DNA of 64,000 nucleotides from positions 62,001-126,000 of the forward strand of contig JALJEE010001441.1 in assembly GCA_023231475.1 (NCBI GenBank), in the 5' to 3' direction. The notes beneath the pieces were generated by a model, which saw nothing but the letters and a program-made list of their open reading frames with translations, was not told the DNA's origin and did no database searches. Made by a program: the position numbers and the translations under genes. This stretch comes from Seison nebaliae. Taxonomy: Eukaryota; Rotifera; Pararotatoria; Seisonacea; Seisonidae. This document shows positions 35,453 through 46,975 of this stretch, piece after piece. The first letter of the stretch is position 1. Every line of letters starts with the position of its first letter.

Positions 35453-38400
35453 ATGACGACAATATTCTCGAAGAATAAATACACAGCGAAAAATAATTGG
35501 ACAACGGTGAAAGGCGGTTCCTCCAAAATTGTTTTCCGGGTGATAATCGCTTCCTTAATTATCCTACTTCTACTATTGGTCTTATGGATGACATTGTTCA
35601 TCTACTACAAAGTTCAGTATGAGAAACGGCGATCATTTAATGAAACTAATTCACCTTATCGTCGATATTCCTTGAAATCGATAGGTAATATTTGTGTAAC
35701 CGAAGAATGTATAAAGTCAGGTTAGACATTTGATTATTAAATAAAATTTAAATATTTCATGTAGCTGCTTTCCTGATGTCAAATATGAATACGAGTGTCG
35801 ATCCTTGCGAGGATTTCTATTCATTTGCATGTGGCAATTTCGTAAGGAAAACAATTATTCCAGAAGAACATTCGATATTCACGTTGTTCACGATTCTAAG
35901 AGAGAGATTAAACAACGACATTGTACGTTCGTTTTTCTTCTATTCCTCAATTCAAATTTCTGTGTTAAATAGAAATTCTCAATCGGAACGAGAAACATTC
36001 GGTGGATACGTTGCAGAACGTCCAGAAATATTATAACGCTTGTAAAAATGAAAGTTAATTTATATAACTAATGTCTAATATAAATTATGGTTTAGGTTTA
36101 ATCGAAGCGCGAGGAGCCGAACCTCTGAAAGAGTTCATAACGAACGAGATTGGTGGATGGCCGTTACTCCATAATTATTGGCGTGAAGAATCTCAATTTG
36201 ATATTTGGAAACAGATAGTGAAAATGAGACGATTGAACAATATGATGATTGTCGGTATTTCATTGACGACGGACGAGAAGGATTCTTCCAAATATGTTCC
36301 ATCAGTTAGATAACTTAACATTCTACTTTCGAATGAAATAGAAATGTCAATTCTTCAGTTTCATCAAATCGCACCCACATTAACGCCATGGGAACATTAT
36401 ATTGAGGGCGAAAAATTAGGATTCCATAATTATTCGATAACGAAAGGTTATATGAAATTGATAAAGAAGATAGCCATCTTGTTAAAAGATGACGGGACAA
36501 CCGAAGAATATATTGATATGCAAATTGATGAAATGATGAATTTGGAATATGATATTGCTAAAGTTTCCTTCTCTTCTCCATTCCTTCTTTCTATTATTCT
36601 TAAAGAATCTCTTGACCAAAGCACAACAAAGAAATCGAGGAAAATATACGGTGAGGAAGAAGTTGTGGCAAATAGAGAATGAATTTCCCAGAGTTATTTT
36701 TCCCCTCTAAATAAAAGACCAAGTGTTTATTTACAATATTTTTCAGTTACCTGTACGTCGACTGCTTAACGAATTGATTGGAAAAGATAAAATTAAAGAT
36801 GACGATATCGTAGTCGTTTATGACAGTGCTTACATAAGGAAAATTCATCAGATTGTTCAGAAGTATAGTAAAAAGTTAAGTTGAATTTTGAAAATAAAGT
36901 AAATGCAATTTTATCTTTTCTAGAACTTTAGCGAACCACATCGCTTGGAGTATCATCTACAATAGAATAAGAGACATGCCGAAGAAATTCCGTGAGAATC
37001 AATACGAATATTTCAACATTTTGACAGGAACGTCGAAAGAGAAACGTCGAGAATTGATTTGTGCCACTTTAGTTAACGCAGCACTCGGTATGCCAGTCGG
37101 ACGATTATATGTTGATTCATTTTTTAAAGATAATTCAAAAAAAGAAGTTTTCAATTTAATTTTAATTAATTTCATCATTTATTTCTCATCTAAGGCATTG
37201 GGCATCATCCAAAATATTCGAGATACATTCAAACATACGATCGAAACTGCCCAATGGATGGAACCGACTGACAAGATTGTTGCGAAAGAAAAAGTTTCGA
37301 ATTAATTATCTTCCCTAAAATCATTTTATTTTTTAGATTAATGCCATTATAACGAAGATCGGATATCCGGAATATATAATGAACAATACGGAATTGAATA
37401 AAGAATTTCGTCGAGTTCCATCTTCATAATTTCTATTTTCTTCAAATGATTCCCGTTGCAGTATAAATTTAAAGAAGAAGATTATTTCGGAAACATCATT
37501 CAAAATCTTAAAATTAAATGGACTGAAGATCTTGAACGATTCTCATTACCGGTCAATAAAAAAAAGTTAAGAGTAATTTCAATTTGTTTATTCATCTTCT
37601 CTTTCCAAAAGATGGGTCACATATCCGGCTATTGTCAATGCATTTTATTCGACTCATAAAAATCAAATAAGTTAAATTTTCATTTAAATAAAAAAATTAA
37701 ATAATCAATTTTATTTCTTAAACAGTTTTTCCTGCTGGAATATTACAACCGCCTTTCTATCATGCCAAATATCCGAAATATTTGAATTATGGTGGAATCG
37801 GAATGGTGATCGGACATGAAATAATTCATGGCTTTGACGATGAAGGTTCATCCAATATTCAATTTTAATTTAATAATTAATTAATTATTTTAAAATTTTC
37901 TTATCGTTTTTAGGACGACGTTATGATTTGAATGGTAATCGGAAGTCTTGGTGGTCGAATTCGACGATTGAGAATTTCACGAAATTGAAGAAGTGCTTCA
38001 TCGACCAGTACAACGGTTTCTGCTTCTCGGATATTGATAAGAGTGCTTGTGTAAATGGAGTGCAGACTCAGGGGGAGAACATTGCTGATAATGGAGGTAT
38101 TAAACAAGCTTTTAAAGTTAATTTCATGATAAAAAAAGAAAAATTCAAAATATAAAAATGTTTTAGGCATATCGGAAATACATTGGGAAATTGGGTCATG
38201 AAGAATCGGTATTACCCGGATTAGATTTGTCACCAAATCAATTATTCTTTGTAAATTATGCTCAAGTTAGTACCGCTCTCCTATTTAGATTATTATTATT
38301 ATTATTATTGTTAGTCTTGGTGCTCAAAAGGGAGAAAGAAGGAGATATTAAACGCCTTAAAAACTTCAGTTCATTCACCGAATAAATTCCGAATTTATGG

Positions 38401-38491
38401 TGTTGCTAAAAACTCGAGAGATTTCGCTAAAGCCTTCTCTTGTAAGAAGAAGAGTGAAATGCATCCGGAAACGAAATGCGATTTATGGTAA
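35453..38491 (+). CDS. M13 zinc metallopeptidase (neprilysin/ECE family)
   Basis: Type II membrane ectopeptidase that would cleave extracellular peptides. I place 16 exons separated by 15 short introns, 14 of them with GTT donors. The cytoplasmic N-terminus (about 25 residues) leads into one TM helix (residues about 27-50, [18 protein letters not shown]). Then come [15 protein letters not shown], the substrate motif [16 protein letters not shown], the zinc site [10 protein letters not shown], the third-ligand block GENIADNGG and [18 protein letters not shown]. The protein ends with HPETKCDLW, the Cys-x-x-Trp terminus of active M13 enzymes. All catalytic residues I can check are present, so it should be active. 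Length is about 700 aa, as expected. Substrate preference cannot be told. The gene converges on the ankyrin gene, about 130 bp away. Confidence 0.92.
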
Positions 38492-38621
38492 TTGCTCGAA
38501 TGGGAAAAAGGAATATCTTGAGAAAAAAGAGATCTGATTTCATTTTTCATCAAACATATTTATTAAGATTTTGTATATCTCTGTACAGAATGATATTTAA
38601 ATTATCTTTTCAAATAATAAA

Positions 38622-39777
38622 TTATTTCTTTTTTTTCTTCTTTGATGATTTCTTTCTGACACTCTTCTTCTTCGTTTGATAAATAATTGGTGTTTCCACT
38701 ACTTCATCTGGTGGTAAATAAGGGAGTAGAATCTCCTTTAAATCTTCTCGTTTACATAAATTTGGAATTAATTTATACAGGAATACCAATGTGAATTCTT
38801 TCGGGGATGGAATGAAAGTCGATGTAAAATCATGATGTGTTGTCGATATGGTTAATTTGGTTGGTAAATGGAGTCTGGTATGGAAACGGAAACTCACCGG
38901 TTCCTTATATATCCGTCCAAGGTTTCTATGTTGTGAATGGTATTTGGTGAACGGCGACAAATGTTTCTCCATCATTTCATAATATTCGTAAGAGAATTGA
39001 TAATTATTGTCGACGAGAGAATGTTTCTTTCGATCTAAAAAATCTTTTTTGAATTTATCATATTTCTCTTCCACCACCCGATCATTATCATAATCATCAT
39101 CTCTCTCAATTGATGGTTTTGTTCGAACATTATCAATCGATATATTTTTTTGGATAGAGAAATCTAATGATCGAAATGTATCATCCGTTTGATGATGACG
39201 AGCTAAACGACTTTTCCATTGATATTTGGCTGACGGTTGAAAATTTGTTATTCTTCTTGACGTATTTCTACTTGTAGCAGTCATGGCTCTGGGATAAGGC
39301 ACCGGATTGAATTTCAAATCATTAGAATTTCCATTCTTGTTGGAATATAATTGTCGATGAATATAAAATTTGATATTGGGATGGAATGAACAATTTCGTT
39401 TTAATAAAATTTTTATTATCTTTAAAACGAATTTTAGAAATGAAAAATTTTAAAAAAAATTCTACTTTCAAATTACATTGAAGAATGGCATAATCGAATA
39501 TTGTGAAATTCTTATAATCCTTCCGATTCAAAATCAGATTACTCTTCTCATTTTCCGGCAATATGGACAGCAAATGTTGTAAAACAAATTCATTTTTGTT
39601 GATTATGGATCGATGGAATATCGTCTGTCCATTATAGTCGATCATGTTCAATTTCGGAGAATGTTCCAATAAATGTAGAATTTTCAAAATATCATTATTG
39701 ATCACCGCCGAAAAAAGAGTGCATGAAATATCACCTTCCGATGCCAAACGATGAATCTCCTCGTCATAATTTAACAT
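38622..39777 (-). CDS. ankyrin-repeat protein (about 369 aa)
   Basis: Exon 1 (39777-39466) and exon 2 (39419-38622) join across a 46-bp intron (GTAGAA donor). The joint completes an ankyrin repeat, reading YAILQCNLK-IIKILLKRNCSFH. Residues about 10-120 hold three ankyrin repeats (TLFSAVINNDILKILHLLE, then GQTIFHRSIINKNEFVLQHL, then FTIFDYAI). The remaining about 250 residues are basic and lack a domain I can name, ending in a Lys-rich tail. An X-box-like element lies 89 bp upstream of the ATG, suggesting RFX control and a ciliary or sperm role. ANKRD-type ciliary proteins are possible relatives (inference). Unspliced reading makes two separate short frames, which is an artefact. Confidence 0.72.
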
Positions 39778-39865
39778 TTGACCGAAAACTTTCTAAAATA
39801 TTTTCAGGTTATTTGTTCTCCGATAAGAATGGAACGTACATTTTTTTTTAATGTTTGTTTTCCTA

Positions 39866-39879
39866 ATTGTCATAGAAAC
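39866..39879 (-). promoter_or_regulatory. candidate RFX X-box of the ankyrin gene
   Basis: On the minus strand the site reads GTTTCTATGACAAT, an imperfect palindrome fitting the X-box pattern (GTYNYYWWRRNRRY). It is 89 bp upstream of the ankyrin-protein ATG, within the range typical of ciliary gene promoters. By my rough estimate about a dozen matches to so loose a consensus are expected by chance in the whole window, so position is the main support. Confidence 0.4.
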
Positions 39880-40185
39880 ATTTAGAAATACTTCTCAATG
39901 ACATTTATTCTTCTCTTTATTTTCAATTAGAATTACGATGCATGATGATGATGAGAATAATTGTTGACAGGAAAAAATTTGATGACGTCCGATAGAGAGA
40001 CATCTATTGAAAGAATAAATTTTAGTTGGATAAAAATAATAGAATATCAAAATATATACATAGAACATTAGAAAGTGTACGATGAAAAAAAATAGAGAAA
40101 TAAACGGAGAATGAATTGTGTGAAGGAAAGATTGATCTATTTCCATTACTGACATAACTTAAAAAATTAAAATAGAATATATTTT

Positions 40186-42078
40186 TCAATGTTTATCCGA
40201 GTTATTCTCTTCAGATTTCTTGTCTGTACTGTATTGTGTATTGTCTTTCTCTTCATTTGATTTTTTGCTGGAACTGCCGCCTTGAGAAAATCTCCCATCA
40301 CTTCCTCTTACTCGTTTCAATGCATGATTATGTCTCGACGCATGCATATATTTCTAGATTAAAAAATAAAATTTTTCCGATTAAAATCATGATTTTGATA
40401 AAAAGATAAAAAATTTTGAAAAATTTTGATCTACTTTTAAATTGTAATAAAAATTTTAAAAAAATGAAAAAAAAATTTTCTACTTCAATGTTAATAAAAA
40501 TTTAAAAAAAATGAAAAAAAAATGTTCTACTTAAGTTTTAATAAAAATTTAATTAAAGGAAAAAAAAATTTTCTACTTAAGTTTTAATAAAAATTTAAAA
40601 AAAATGAAAAAAAAATTCTACTTAAATTTTAATAAAAATTTAAAAAAAAAGGAAAAAAATTTTAAAAATCGAAAAATCGAACTTTCGAAGAAAGTTTCGA
40701 GATATATTTATAATATTCTTTAAAATAATAAAAATAATTGAAACTAACACTTCGTTTGGCAGGAATACGTCCTGATCTTAATAATTTAGCACGAGCTTCT
40801 CTTCTAATAAGAATTCGTTCATATTGTTTCGAATTAACGTAAAGAGGTGGATCATCATCATGAGGCATCGTGACGATTAGTGTTGGATTCATTGGGTTTT
40901 GAGGCATTTCCATATTATCGTCTCTTTTACCTTCTGTCGATTTATCTTGTTTCTTCCTAGTCGACCTTTTCGTCGAGTTCCCAGAATGTGTATTTAATAA
41001 ATCTGATTTCATTTCCATTCCCATCATTGGTATGAAGGATTGGGAATTCTTATCCTGAAAGAAATAATTGATTAGATAATGAGGAAAATGAATAAACATA
41101 ATATTGTGGAGTGTTGACCGGATAATTTTGAGGGACGATTTGAGAACTATATTGATAGGCTGGATCGAGAAATATTTCAGAATTATAACCCATTGGCGGT
41201 ATACAATAATCGGTTTGATTTGGATATTTATAAAGAAAATCCTCTTGATTTTTCTCTCCTTTTTTTTTATTATTTCCTTCTTTTTTCACTTTTATCGAAT
41301 TTCCATTTTCTTTCATATTATCGAAGGATGAATCGGATGAATCTGAGTCTCCATCTTCCTCCTCATCATTCTCTTCTTCATCTGATGATGATTCATCAGA
41401 CGATTCGGATGACGAAGTTTCTTTTTGTTCATCATCTTCTTTTGTTTCTTCATCAGCTTCCTCATCAGAACTGTCGTCTTCTACTCGAATCTCTTGATCT
41501 GGAGCGACAGGTAATTCCTGAATTTCACCATTTGGTAACATCACTTTCACTTTACCTTTCTTCATTGCAACAAATGATAATCTCTTCTTTCTTCTTTTCT
41601 TCTTTTTCGAACATTTCGTTGATTCATCTTCTTCATTATTCGACTTCTCCGAATTTTTCCTCTTCTTCTTTCCTTCATTCACACTCATCATCGTTTGTTG
41701 TTGTTGTTGTTGTTGTTGCTGAATTGCGTTAGTAGAAGATGGCCAAACTTCTGGGTGATTCCAAACAGGAAATGAAGAATAATCATTCATTTGATCATAA
41801 ATGGGAAATGGTTTCGATTCTGAAAATTTATATATAATTCGAATAATTATTTATTCCCAAAAATAACATCTCCATCATCAAATGAGACTCATTTAATTAT
41901 GGAAATCGGTTTATGAAAAAAATTCAATTTAATTCTAACCATCACTTGAAGGAAACATCCACGGATAGTAGTTTGAATCATACGTCTAAAATGTTATATA
42001 ACAATAATTTAAATTTAATTAATCAATTGAAATAACCGTTGTAGGAATTTGAGATTGAGAAGTTGAAACGATATTCAT
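40186..42078 (-). CDS. NFYA: nuclear transcription factor Y subunit alpha
   Basis: CCAAT-box-binding subunit of the NF-Y trimer. I place five exons from 42078 to 40186; the first encodes MNIVSTSQSQIPTT. The long middle exon (from 41790) has a Gln run (about nine), a Lys-rich stretch and a long Asp/Glu/Ser-rich region. The conserved core begins PPLYVNSKQYERILIRREAR (A1 helix, binds NF-YB/NF-YC). It continues GRIPAKRS-KYMHASRHNHAL and RVRGSDGRF (DNA contact), split by a 395-bp intron at 40354-40748. His and Arg contacts of the A2 region are intact. The acidic central insertion differs from the Gln-rich activation domain of vertebrates. The C-terminal tail is short and charged. Confidence 0.93.
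40354..40748 (-). other. long NFYA intron
   Basis: GTTAGT donor and CTAG acceptor. At 395 bp it is about eight times the usual intron here, and it is filled mostly by the A/T-rich tandem repeat listed separately. The splice restores SKYMHASRHNH at the joint. Confidence 0.8.
40431..40666. repeat. five-copy A/T-rich tandem repeat, period 45-49 bp
   Basis: Copies start at CTACTT at 40431, 40480, 40527, 40573 and 40618. Each reads CTACTTAAGTTTTAATAAAA followed by poly-A blocks with an ATGA or AGGA interruption. The array lies inside the NFYA intron. Confidence 0.85.
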
Positions 42079-42492
42079 CTTTCACTTCCTCCGCCAAATC
42101 AAAACAGATAAAATTTAAAGATAAATTATTTTCCTTCCGAAAACTACTGGAAAGATGCTCGTTCTTATATATGTCGTCACCAATCGTGTAATTTGTCTAA
42201 TACACAAAAATTTTCAGTTAAATTTCTTTTCATGTGATTGTTAAATACAATTAACATATCTCCCTCCTTCCATTGTGGCAATGAGATCGAAATTAATTGT
42301 TTATTTTAATCGAATAAAATTTTCGTTTTGATAAGAAAAAAATTCCTCACCAAATTCCGTACTTCTAGCATGTACTTGCATTTGAAATGGGAATTTTATT
42401 AAATATAATTTTAAAAATAAAAATTTCAAAATAAAAATTTAAATTTTTGGCCTTAAAATTTTTTTCAAGAATAATATCAATTTTATGTAGAA
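42079..42492. promoter_or_regulatory. shared divergent promoter region of NFYA and RING1/2 genes
   Basis: The two genes start head to head 414 bp apart, so this spacer should hold both promoters. I see no clear TATA box or CCAAT box pair. A TATATATG sits near 42166. Confidence 0.45.
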
Positions 42493-43896
42493 ATGGAACC
42501 AAATTTAACGCCGTATGAACAACAAAGACAATGTCATGAGATTCTGGTTGATGCACCGAATATTACGGTGCAACCAAATAAATTGTTTAGTGAGTTGACT
42601 TGTCCGATTTGTTTGGACATTCTCCAAAATACGATGACTACGAAAGAATGTCTTCATCGATTTTGTTATGATTGTATCATAACGGCATTACGTGCAGGAA
42701 ATAAAGAATGTCCGACATGTCGAAAGAAATTAGTTTCAAAGAGATCGTTACGTTCCGATCCGAATTTTAATGGATTAATCGAAGTTCTCTTTCCAAATCG
42801 AAACGAATATGAGAAAGTTCAGACGCAAATGTTGGAGAAATATTCGAAGACGAACGAAAGGCGAAGTAGTCGATTGAAGAGGAATTTGAGGAAAACAAAA
42901 GGAAAGAAATATGGAAAAATGAAAATGTGCAAAATGGATGAAGCAGAAGAAGATGATGAAGAGGAAGAAGAAGATGATGATGGAGAAGTTGACGAATCGA
43001 TGAAATTGAAGAAAAAATTGGAGGAGGCTAATGTGAATGATGATATCGATCTCTTTCTTTTACCACGACAAAAACCAGAAGAAAATCGACAAGAAGAAAA
43101 TAAGAAAAGAAAAAAGAAAGAAGAAACAAATAATGATTCACTCGTATCAGAATCATCAGTCGAATTAATTGAACGATATGTGAAAACGACGATTAATGCA
43201 ACGATTGGACATCTGTCGATATATCTCGGTCTCCGTTATACAGTGGAGAGTGAACGAAAAATAAATTTTCTTATTTTCCTTCGAGTTCCATATCTCATTC
43301 ATTTGCAGAAAGAGAATAATGAAATTTTTCTACTTTCTCCATTTCAATTCGTTCATAACTTTCTAACAACGAGAACAACAACAACAACGACAATTACGAG
43401 CACGACAACGACGATAGAGAATGAGGAATTAAAAGAAAAAATTTTGAATATTATTCAAAATACTTTCAATTCCGATGCAATCCAATTCGTCAATGAACAA
43501 CAACAGTTAATTGATGAGGATCGAGATTATCTCATTGGACCGTCAACTTCCACAACTACCAAAAATATCACAACGAGAACGTCGGGAAAGAAGAAGAAGA
43601 AAGTGATGGATGTGGTAAGATGGTGGGAAGAGAATGAGGAGGAATATAAAAATGATTCTTCTTTAGCATCTTTCACTCAACTTCCATCACAAATGACTCT
43701 CCAATGTGCCGCATCTTTATTTTATGGTTTTTTCCTTTTAAATAAGTTGAATGAAGAATTCGAAAAGAATGAACATATTAATACAACAACAACAACAACA
43801 ACAATAACAACAACGAATAATGAAGATAAACATTCTTCTGTACTCCAATTATATTATCAGTCGATGGAGGAACGAATGTTTATGGATAAAATATAA
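42493..43896 (+). CDS. Polycomb E3 ubiquitin ligase RING1/RING2 homologue (467 aa)
   Basis: Catalytic subunit of PRC1, which mono-ubiquitinates histone H2A. Single exon. The N-terminal RING is at residues about 37-76 ([44 protein letters not shown]), with all eight zinc ligands present. It is followed by the family block [12 protein letters not shown] that packs on the partner PCGF RING. A charged linker (residues about 115-215) has acidic and Lys-rich runs. Residues about 225-290 contain [20 protein letters not shown], the start of the RAWUL domain that binds CBX or RYBP. RAWUL is interrupted by Thr-rich insertions from (ACA)n repeats, and a second Thr run lies near the C-terminus. The gene is longer than vertebrate RING1/2 because of these inserts. 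Divergent from NFYA. Confidence 0.9.
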   Translation: MEPNLTPYEQQRQCHEILVDAPNITVQPNKLFSELTCPICLDILQNTMTTKECLHRFCYDCIITALRAGNKECPTCRKKLVSKRSLRSDPNFNGLIEVLFPNRNEYEKVQTQMLEKYSKTNERRSSRLKRNLRKTKGKKYGKMKMCKMDEAEEDDEEEEEDDDGEVDESMKLKKKLEEANVNDDIDLFLLPRQKPEENRQEENKKRKKKEETNNDSLVSESSVELIERYVKTTINATIGHLSIYLGLRYTVESERKINFLIFLRVPYLIHLQKENNEIFLLSPFQFVHNFLTTRTTTTTTITSTTTTIENEELKEKILNIIQNTFNSDAIQFVNEQQQLIDEDRDYLIGPSTSTTTKNITTRTSGKKKKKVMDVVRWWEENEEEYKNDSSLASFTQLPSQMTLQCAASLFYGFFLLNKLNEEFEKNEHINTTTTTTTITTTNNEDKHSSVLQLYYQSMEERMFMDKI

Positions 43897-44031
43897 TTCT
43901 TTTTTCTTTTTTTAAATTTAGTTTTTTTTTCTGTATCAACATTCTCTAAAATCTTAATGAAATGAAACATTCTTTTATTCTCAAAATTTTCTCTTAAATT
44001 ATATTAGAAAGTAATTTTATTTAGAAGGAAA

Positions 44032-44657
44032 ATGGCAAAAGAAACAGCGAAAACGGAGAAGATTCCTAAAACCATCTGTAAATTGATGGAGGAGTTCGGT
44101 GGTAGTACGGATGAGGTTTTCCGTCTAATTTCCAATTTTATCACGATTCCTCGAGAAACAAGAATTAGACAAGTTCCTTTCTTTTCGTTTCTAATCGAAT
44201 TAAAATTACATGATTGGATAATTGATCATACGATCATATTATATTGATGTATTTATTTTTTAATGATTTATTATCGGTAATTTATTTCGTTTAATATAAA
44301 TTTAGATGAGTTCTTTGGAGAAAGCACAATATGAATTGGAGATCATGTATCTTATCAATGCTTTATATTGGAGTTGGATTTTCAACGAATTATCTTGAAA
44401 TTTAATTTAAATATTTAATTTTAGCTCAATTACAATTACATGGAACGAACGCTCAATATCAGAAAGTGAAGGAGGAGATGGTTATTTTAAATTTGTATAG
44501 ATTATCATTGCAGTTTTTTTCTATCGGATTGTAAAAGGAACGAATCAAGAAGTACATGATTCGATGTAGTATAATAAGAGACACTCGGAAAAGAAAGTTA
44601 CAATTGGATATGCCGGTTGTTAAACGACTCATTGATAGAGGATTAAATAAAAAATAA
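44032..44657 (+). CDS. C1D: nuclear nucleic-acid-binding protein C1D
   Basis: Exosome cofactor (yeast Rrp47/Lrp1) that works with EXOSC10 in RNA processing. Exons are 44032-44172, 44306-44372, 44425-44480 and 44538-44657, all with GTT donors. The spliced protein is 127 aa. It reads LEKAQYELEIMYLINALYW then TQLQLHGTNAQYQKVKEEME then RIKKYMIRCSIIRDTRK and ends VVKRLIDRGLNKK. These match the C1D/Sas10 domain: LEQAK, a Tyr-x-x-Asn-x-x-(F/Y)W helix, the HPVKxExxRxxxYM block and the basic C-terminal segment. The N-terminus (FGGSTDEVFRLI) corresponds to the first helix pair. The gene follows the RING1/2 gene by 135 bp. Confidence 0.88.
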
Positions 44658-45458
44658 ATTTGTTAATCGTTAATGTAAATTGAAGTGTGTTGAAATGGAT
44701 AATTTGTAAAATGAGAAATAAATGAGAATTTGAAAGAAATAGTTAATTGACTTTTGACGAGAGAGGACGAACGGGAGTAGAAAATTTGGAGGGGGATTAA
44801 ATTGACGGTTTGGAGATGGTGTAGATGAGGAGATTAATTAAAATTGGATCAAGCAAATGTCAAATAGAAGTGAAAGGAATGCGGTAGTTGAATTGAAAGA
44901 GAATTCATCCATCCATCCATCCATCCATCTTATCAAATGATGAGATCGGTTGCAACTATAGAAATTGATTGATATTGAATTTGATGAATGAATGAATGAA
45001 TATCGATTAATGATAAAGAAGTATAGAAGAAGAATTAATAATTACATCCTCCACGGTTCATTGCATCGATTGCATCAATCGTCATTTCCTCATTACGACT
45101 ACAAAAGATAAATGATGAAAATGAAGAACGATAACTGATACAATATTATGAATTTTACTATTATTCACTGATCCGTCTACTAAATAAACACGTACATACA
45201 GACATATTGAGATAACGTACATTACCTTTCCTAAATCAACGAGAATTTATTTGTGGAGAAACTATTAAAAATTGACATATCGATATAGTAAAATATCGGA
45301 AATATTTTTTTCTCGTCAAACAAAGAGAATGTCTAGAAATTGTTTTAACTTTCTTCATTTGTAACGGAACTCTTTTTTTCTTCTCGTCTTTTCCAGTAGA
45401 ATAGTTTCTCCTCATTTTTTCTTTTTTTTTTCGAGATCAACTTTTTTTCTGAAAGAAA
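44658..45458. other. intergenic with microsatellites
   Basis: No gene is seen. It contains a CATC repeat at 44906-44929 and a GAAT repeat at about 44985-45001. A polypyrimidine stretch just upstream of 45459 may belong to the promoter or 5' UTR of the Gln-rich gene. Confidence 0.6.
44906..44929. repeat. CATC tetranucleotide microsatellite
   Basis: Six perfect CATC units in spacer DNA. Confidence 0.9.
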
Positions 45459-46587
45459 ATGGGTAAAGATAAAACGAAAAAAAGTAAAACTCATGAGCAT
45501 TCATCTCATGGAGCTCATGCTGAGGCAGCAGCACCTGCGACCGCTGCAGCACCTCAACAACAACAATATCAACAACCTGCTGCAGCTCCACCACAACAGC
45601 AACAACAATATGCTCCACAACAACAACAACAACAAGCACCACAACAACAACAATATGCTCAACAACAACAACAACAAGCTCCCCAACAACAAGAAGTTCA
45701 ACAACAACCAAATTCGTTAGTTCTCATTCAAGTTTATTTAACATTATCTTCAGTTATCAACAGCAATCAGCACAACAACAACAACAACAATCATATCAAG
45801 GACAGGCAGCTCAACAACAAGCACCACAACAACAACAATATGCTCAACAACAACAACAACAAGCACCTCAACAACAAGCGGCACCTGCACCATATCAACC
45901 ACAAGTCCAGCAAGCTGCTTATCAACAAGTTCAAGTGGCAGCTCCAGCGGCTTATCAACAACAACAAGCAGCACCAGAACAGCAAGACTTCCAACAAGTT
46001 CAACAGAATCAATACATTCAACCACAACAAGGCGCCCCACAACCCGGAGCAATACAAGGTTCCAATTTTCGGAATTCATAAAAATTTTAAACTACAAATT
46101 TTTAGCGAACGGTCAACCAGTCGCCATAAACGCCCCAAGTTATTCTCAAGCCGTGGACACCAAATTTTGGCCGGTCCATGCTCGAGCTCCTCCCCCATCA
46201 GCCTTCGTGCCACCACCTCCTTCGTTGCCCCCACAACCAAAAAAAGTTTAGTGAATTTTCTTTAAAAAAAACTAAAATCAATTTTTTATTATTATTATTA
46301 TAATTAAATTTAATAATTAAAAGGTGAATCCTTTCGAGTTGTTACCGGGTCAAACGGTCTGTTATTTGAATTGTGACGAGAATATTGAAGATAATCCTCA
46401 ATTGATGTCGCTAATTAAAGAGAACGCAGTTAATGTTGCTATAGCACAAGCCGACCAGGAACAAACCAAACAACGTCAGCAACAATTCCAGCAATCCTTA
46501 GAAGCAAACACGGCTAATGGGCCCAGTTTCATTCAATTGCCACCCGGTGTGCAACTTGATCCAAACACTCTGCCCAACTTCCAATAA
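45459..46587 (+). CDS. polyglutamine-rich, prion-like protein (about 310 aa)
   Basis: I do not recognise the family. It has four exons (45459 on; introns starting at about 45718, 46061 and 46249, all GTT). It begins with MGKDKTKKSKTHEHSSHG, a Lys/His-rich start, then Ala/Pro. It continues with about 170 residues dominated by Gln in 3-6-residue runs separated by Ala-Pro, Tyr-Ala and Tyr. The C-terminal third is different and ordered-looking: AINAPSYSQAVDTKFWPVHA, a Pro-rich strip, then NPFELLPGQTVCYLNCDENI and a Gln-rich helix. The end is PPGVQLDPNTLPNFQ. Gln is almost always CAA. The composition suggests a protein that can phase-separate, but the function is unknown. Confidence 0.75.
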
Positions 46588-46975
46588 ACAAGAAAATTAA
46601 TTGTCTAGACAAATTGTCGAACACGTTCCCTTCTACAGATGTTACACACTTAATTTCAATTTCTTCATTTTTTTAAAAAAATTTTGATCGTTTTGATTCG
46701 TTACTTTTCAATTTTATGCAGCAAAATATTTTATTAATTTCTCATTTATTTCTCCTCAATTCATTCCCATAACAACATTATAGTTATAGAAATAAAACTG
46801 AAATCAGAAGAATTATTTCTTTTCTCCACAACTTTCTTTCACCAATCTAACAAATTTTCTAATAGAAAAAAGATAAATTTTCTAATTTTTTCGGTTAGAA
46901 TTGGAAAGTAATTTTATTAAACAAAAAAAAGGTGTTCGAAAGAAAATTTCCAGAATTTCCATTTTAGTATTATTT
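46588..46975. other. short spacer between convergent genes
   Basis: Holds the 3' ends of the Gln-rich gene and the septin gene. AATAAA at about 46791 may be a polyadenylation signal of the former. Confidence 0.5.

Noticed and set aside
45412-46079. Several Val/Leu-rich minus-strand frames opposite the polyQ gene
   Set aside because: They are reverse-complement shadows of the CAA/CAG repeats.
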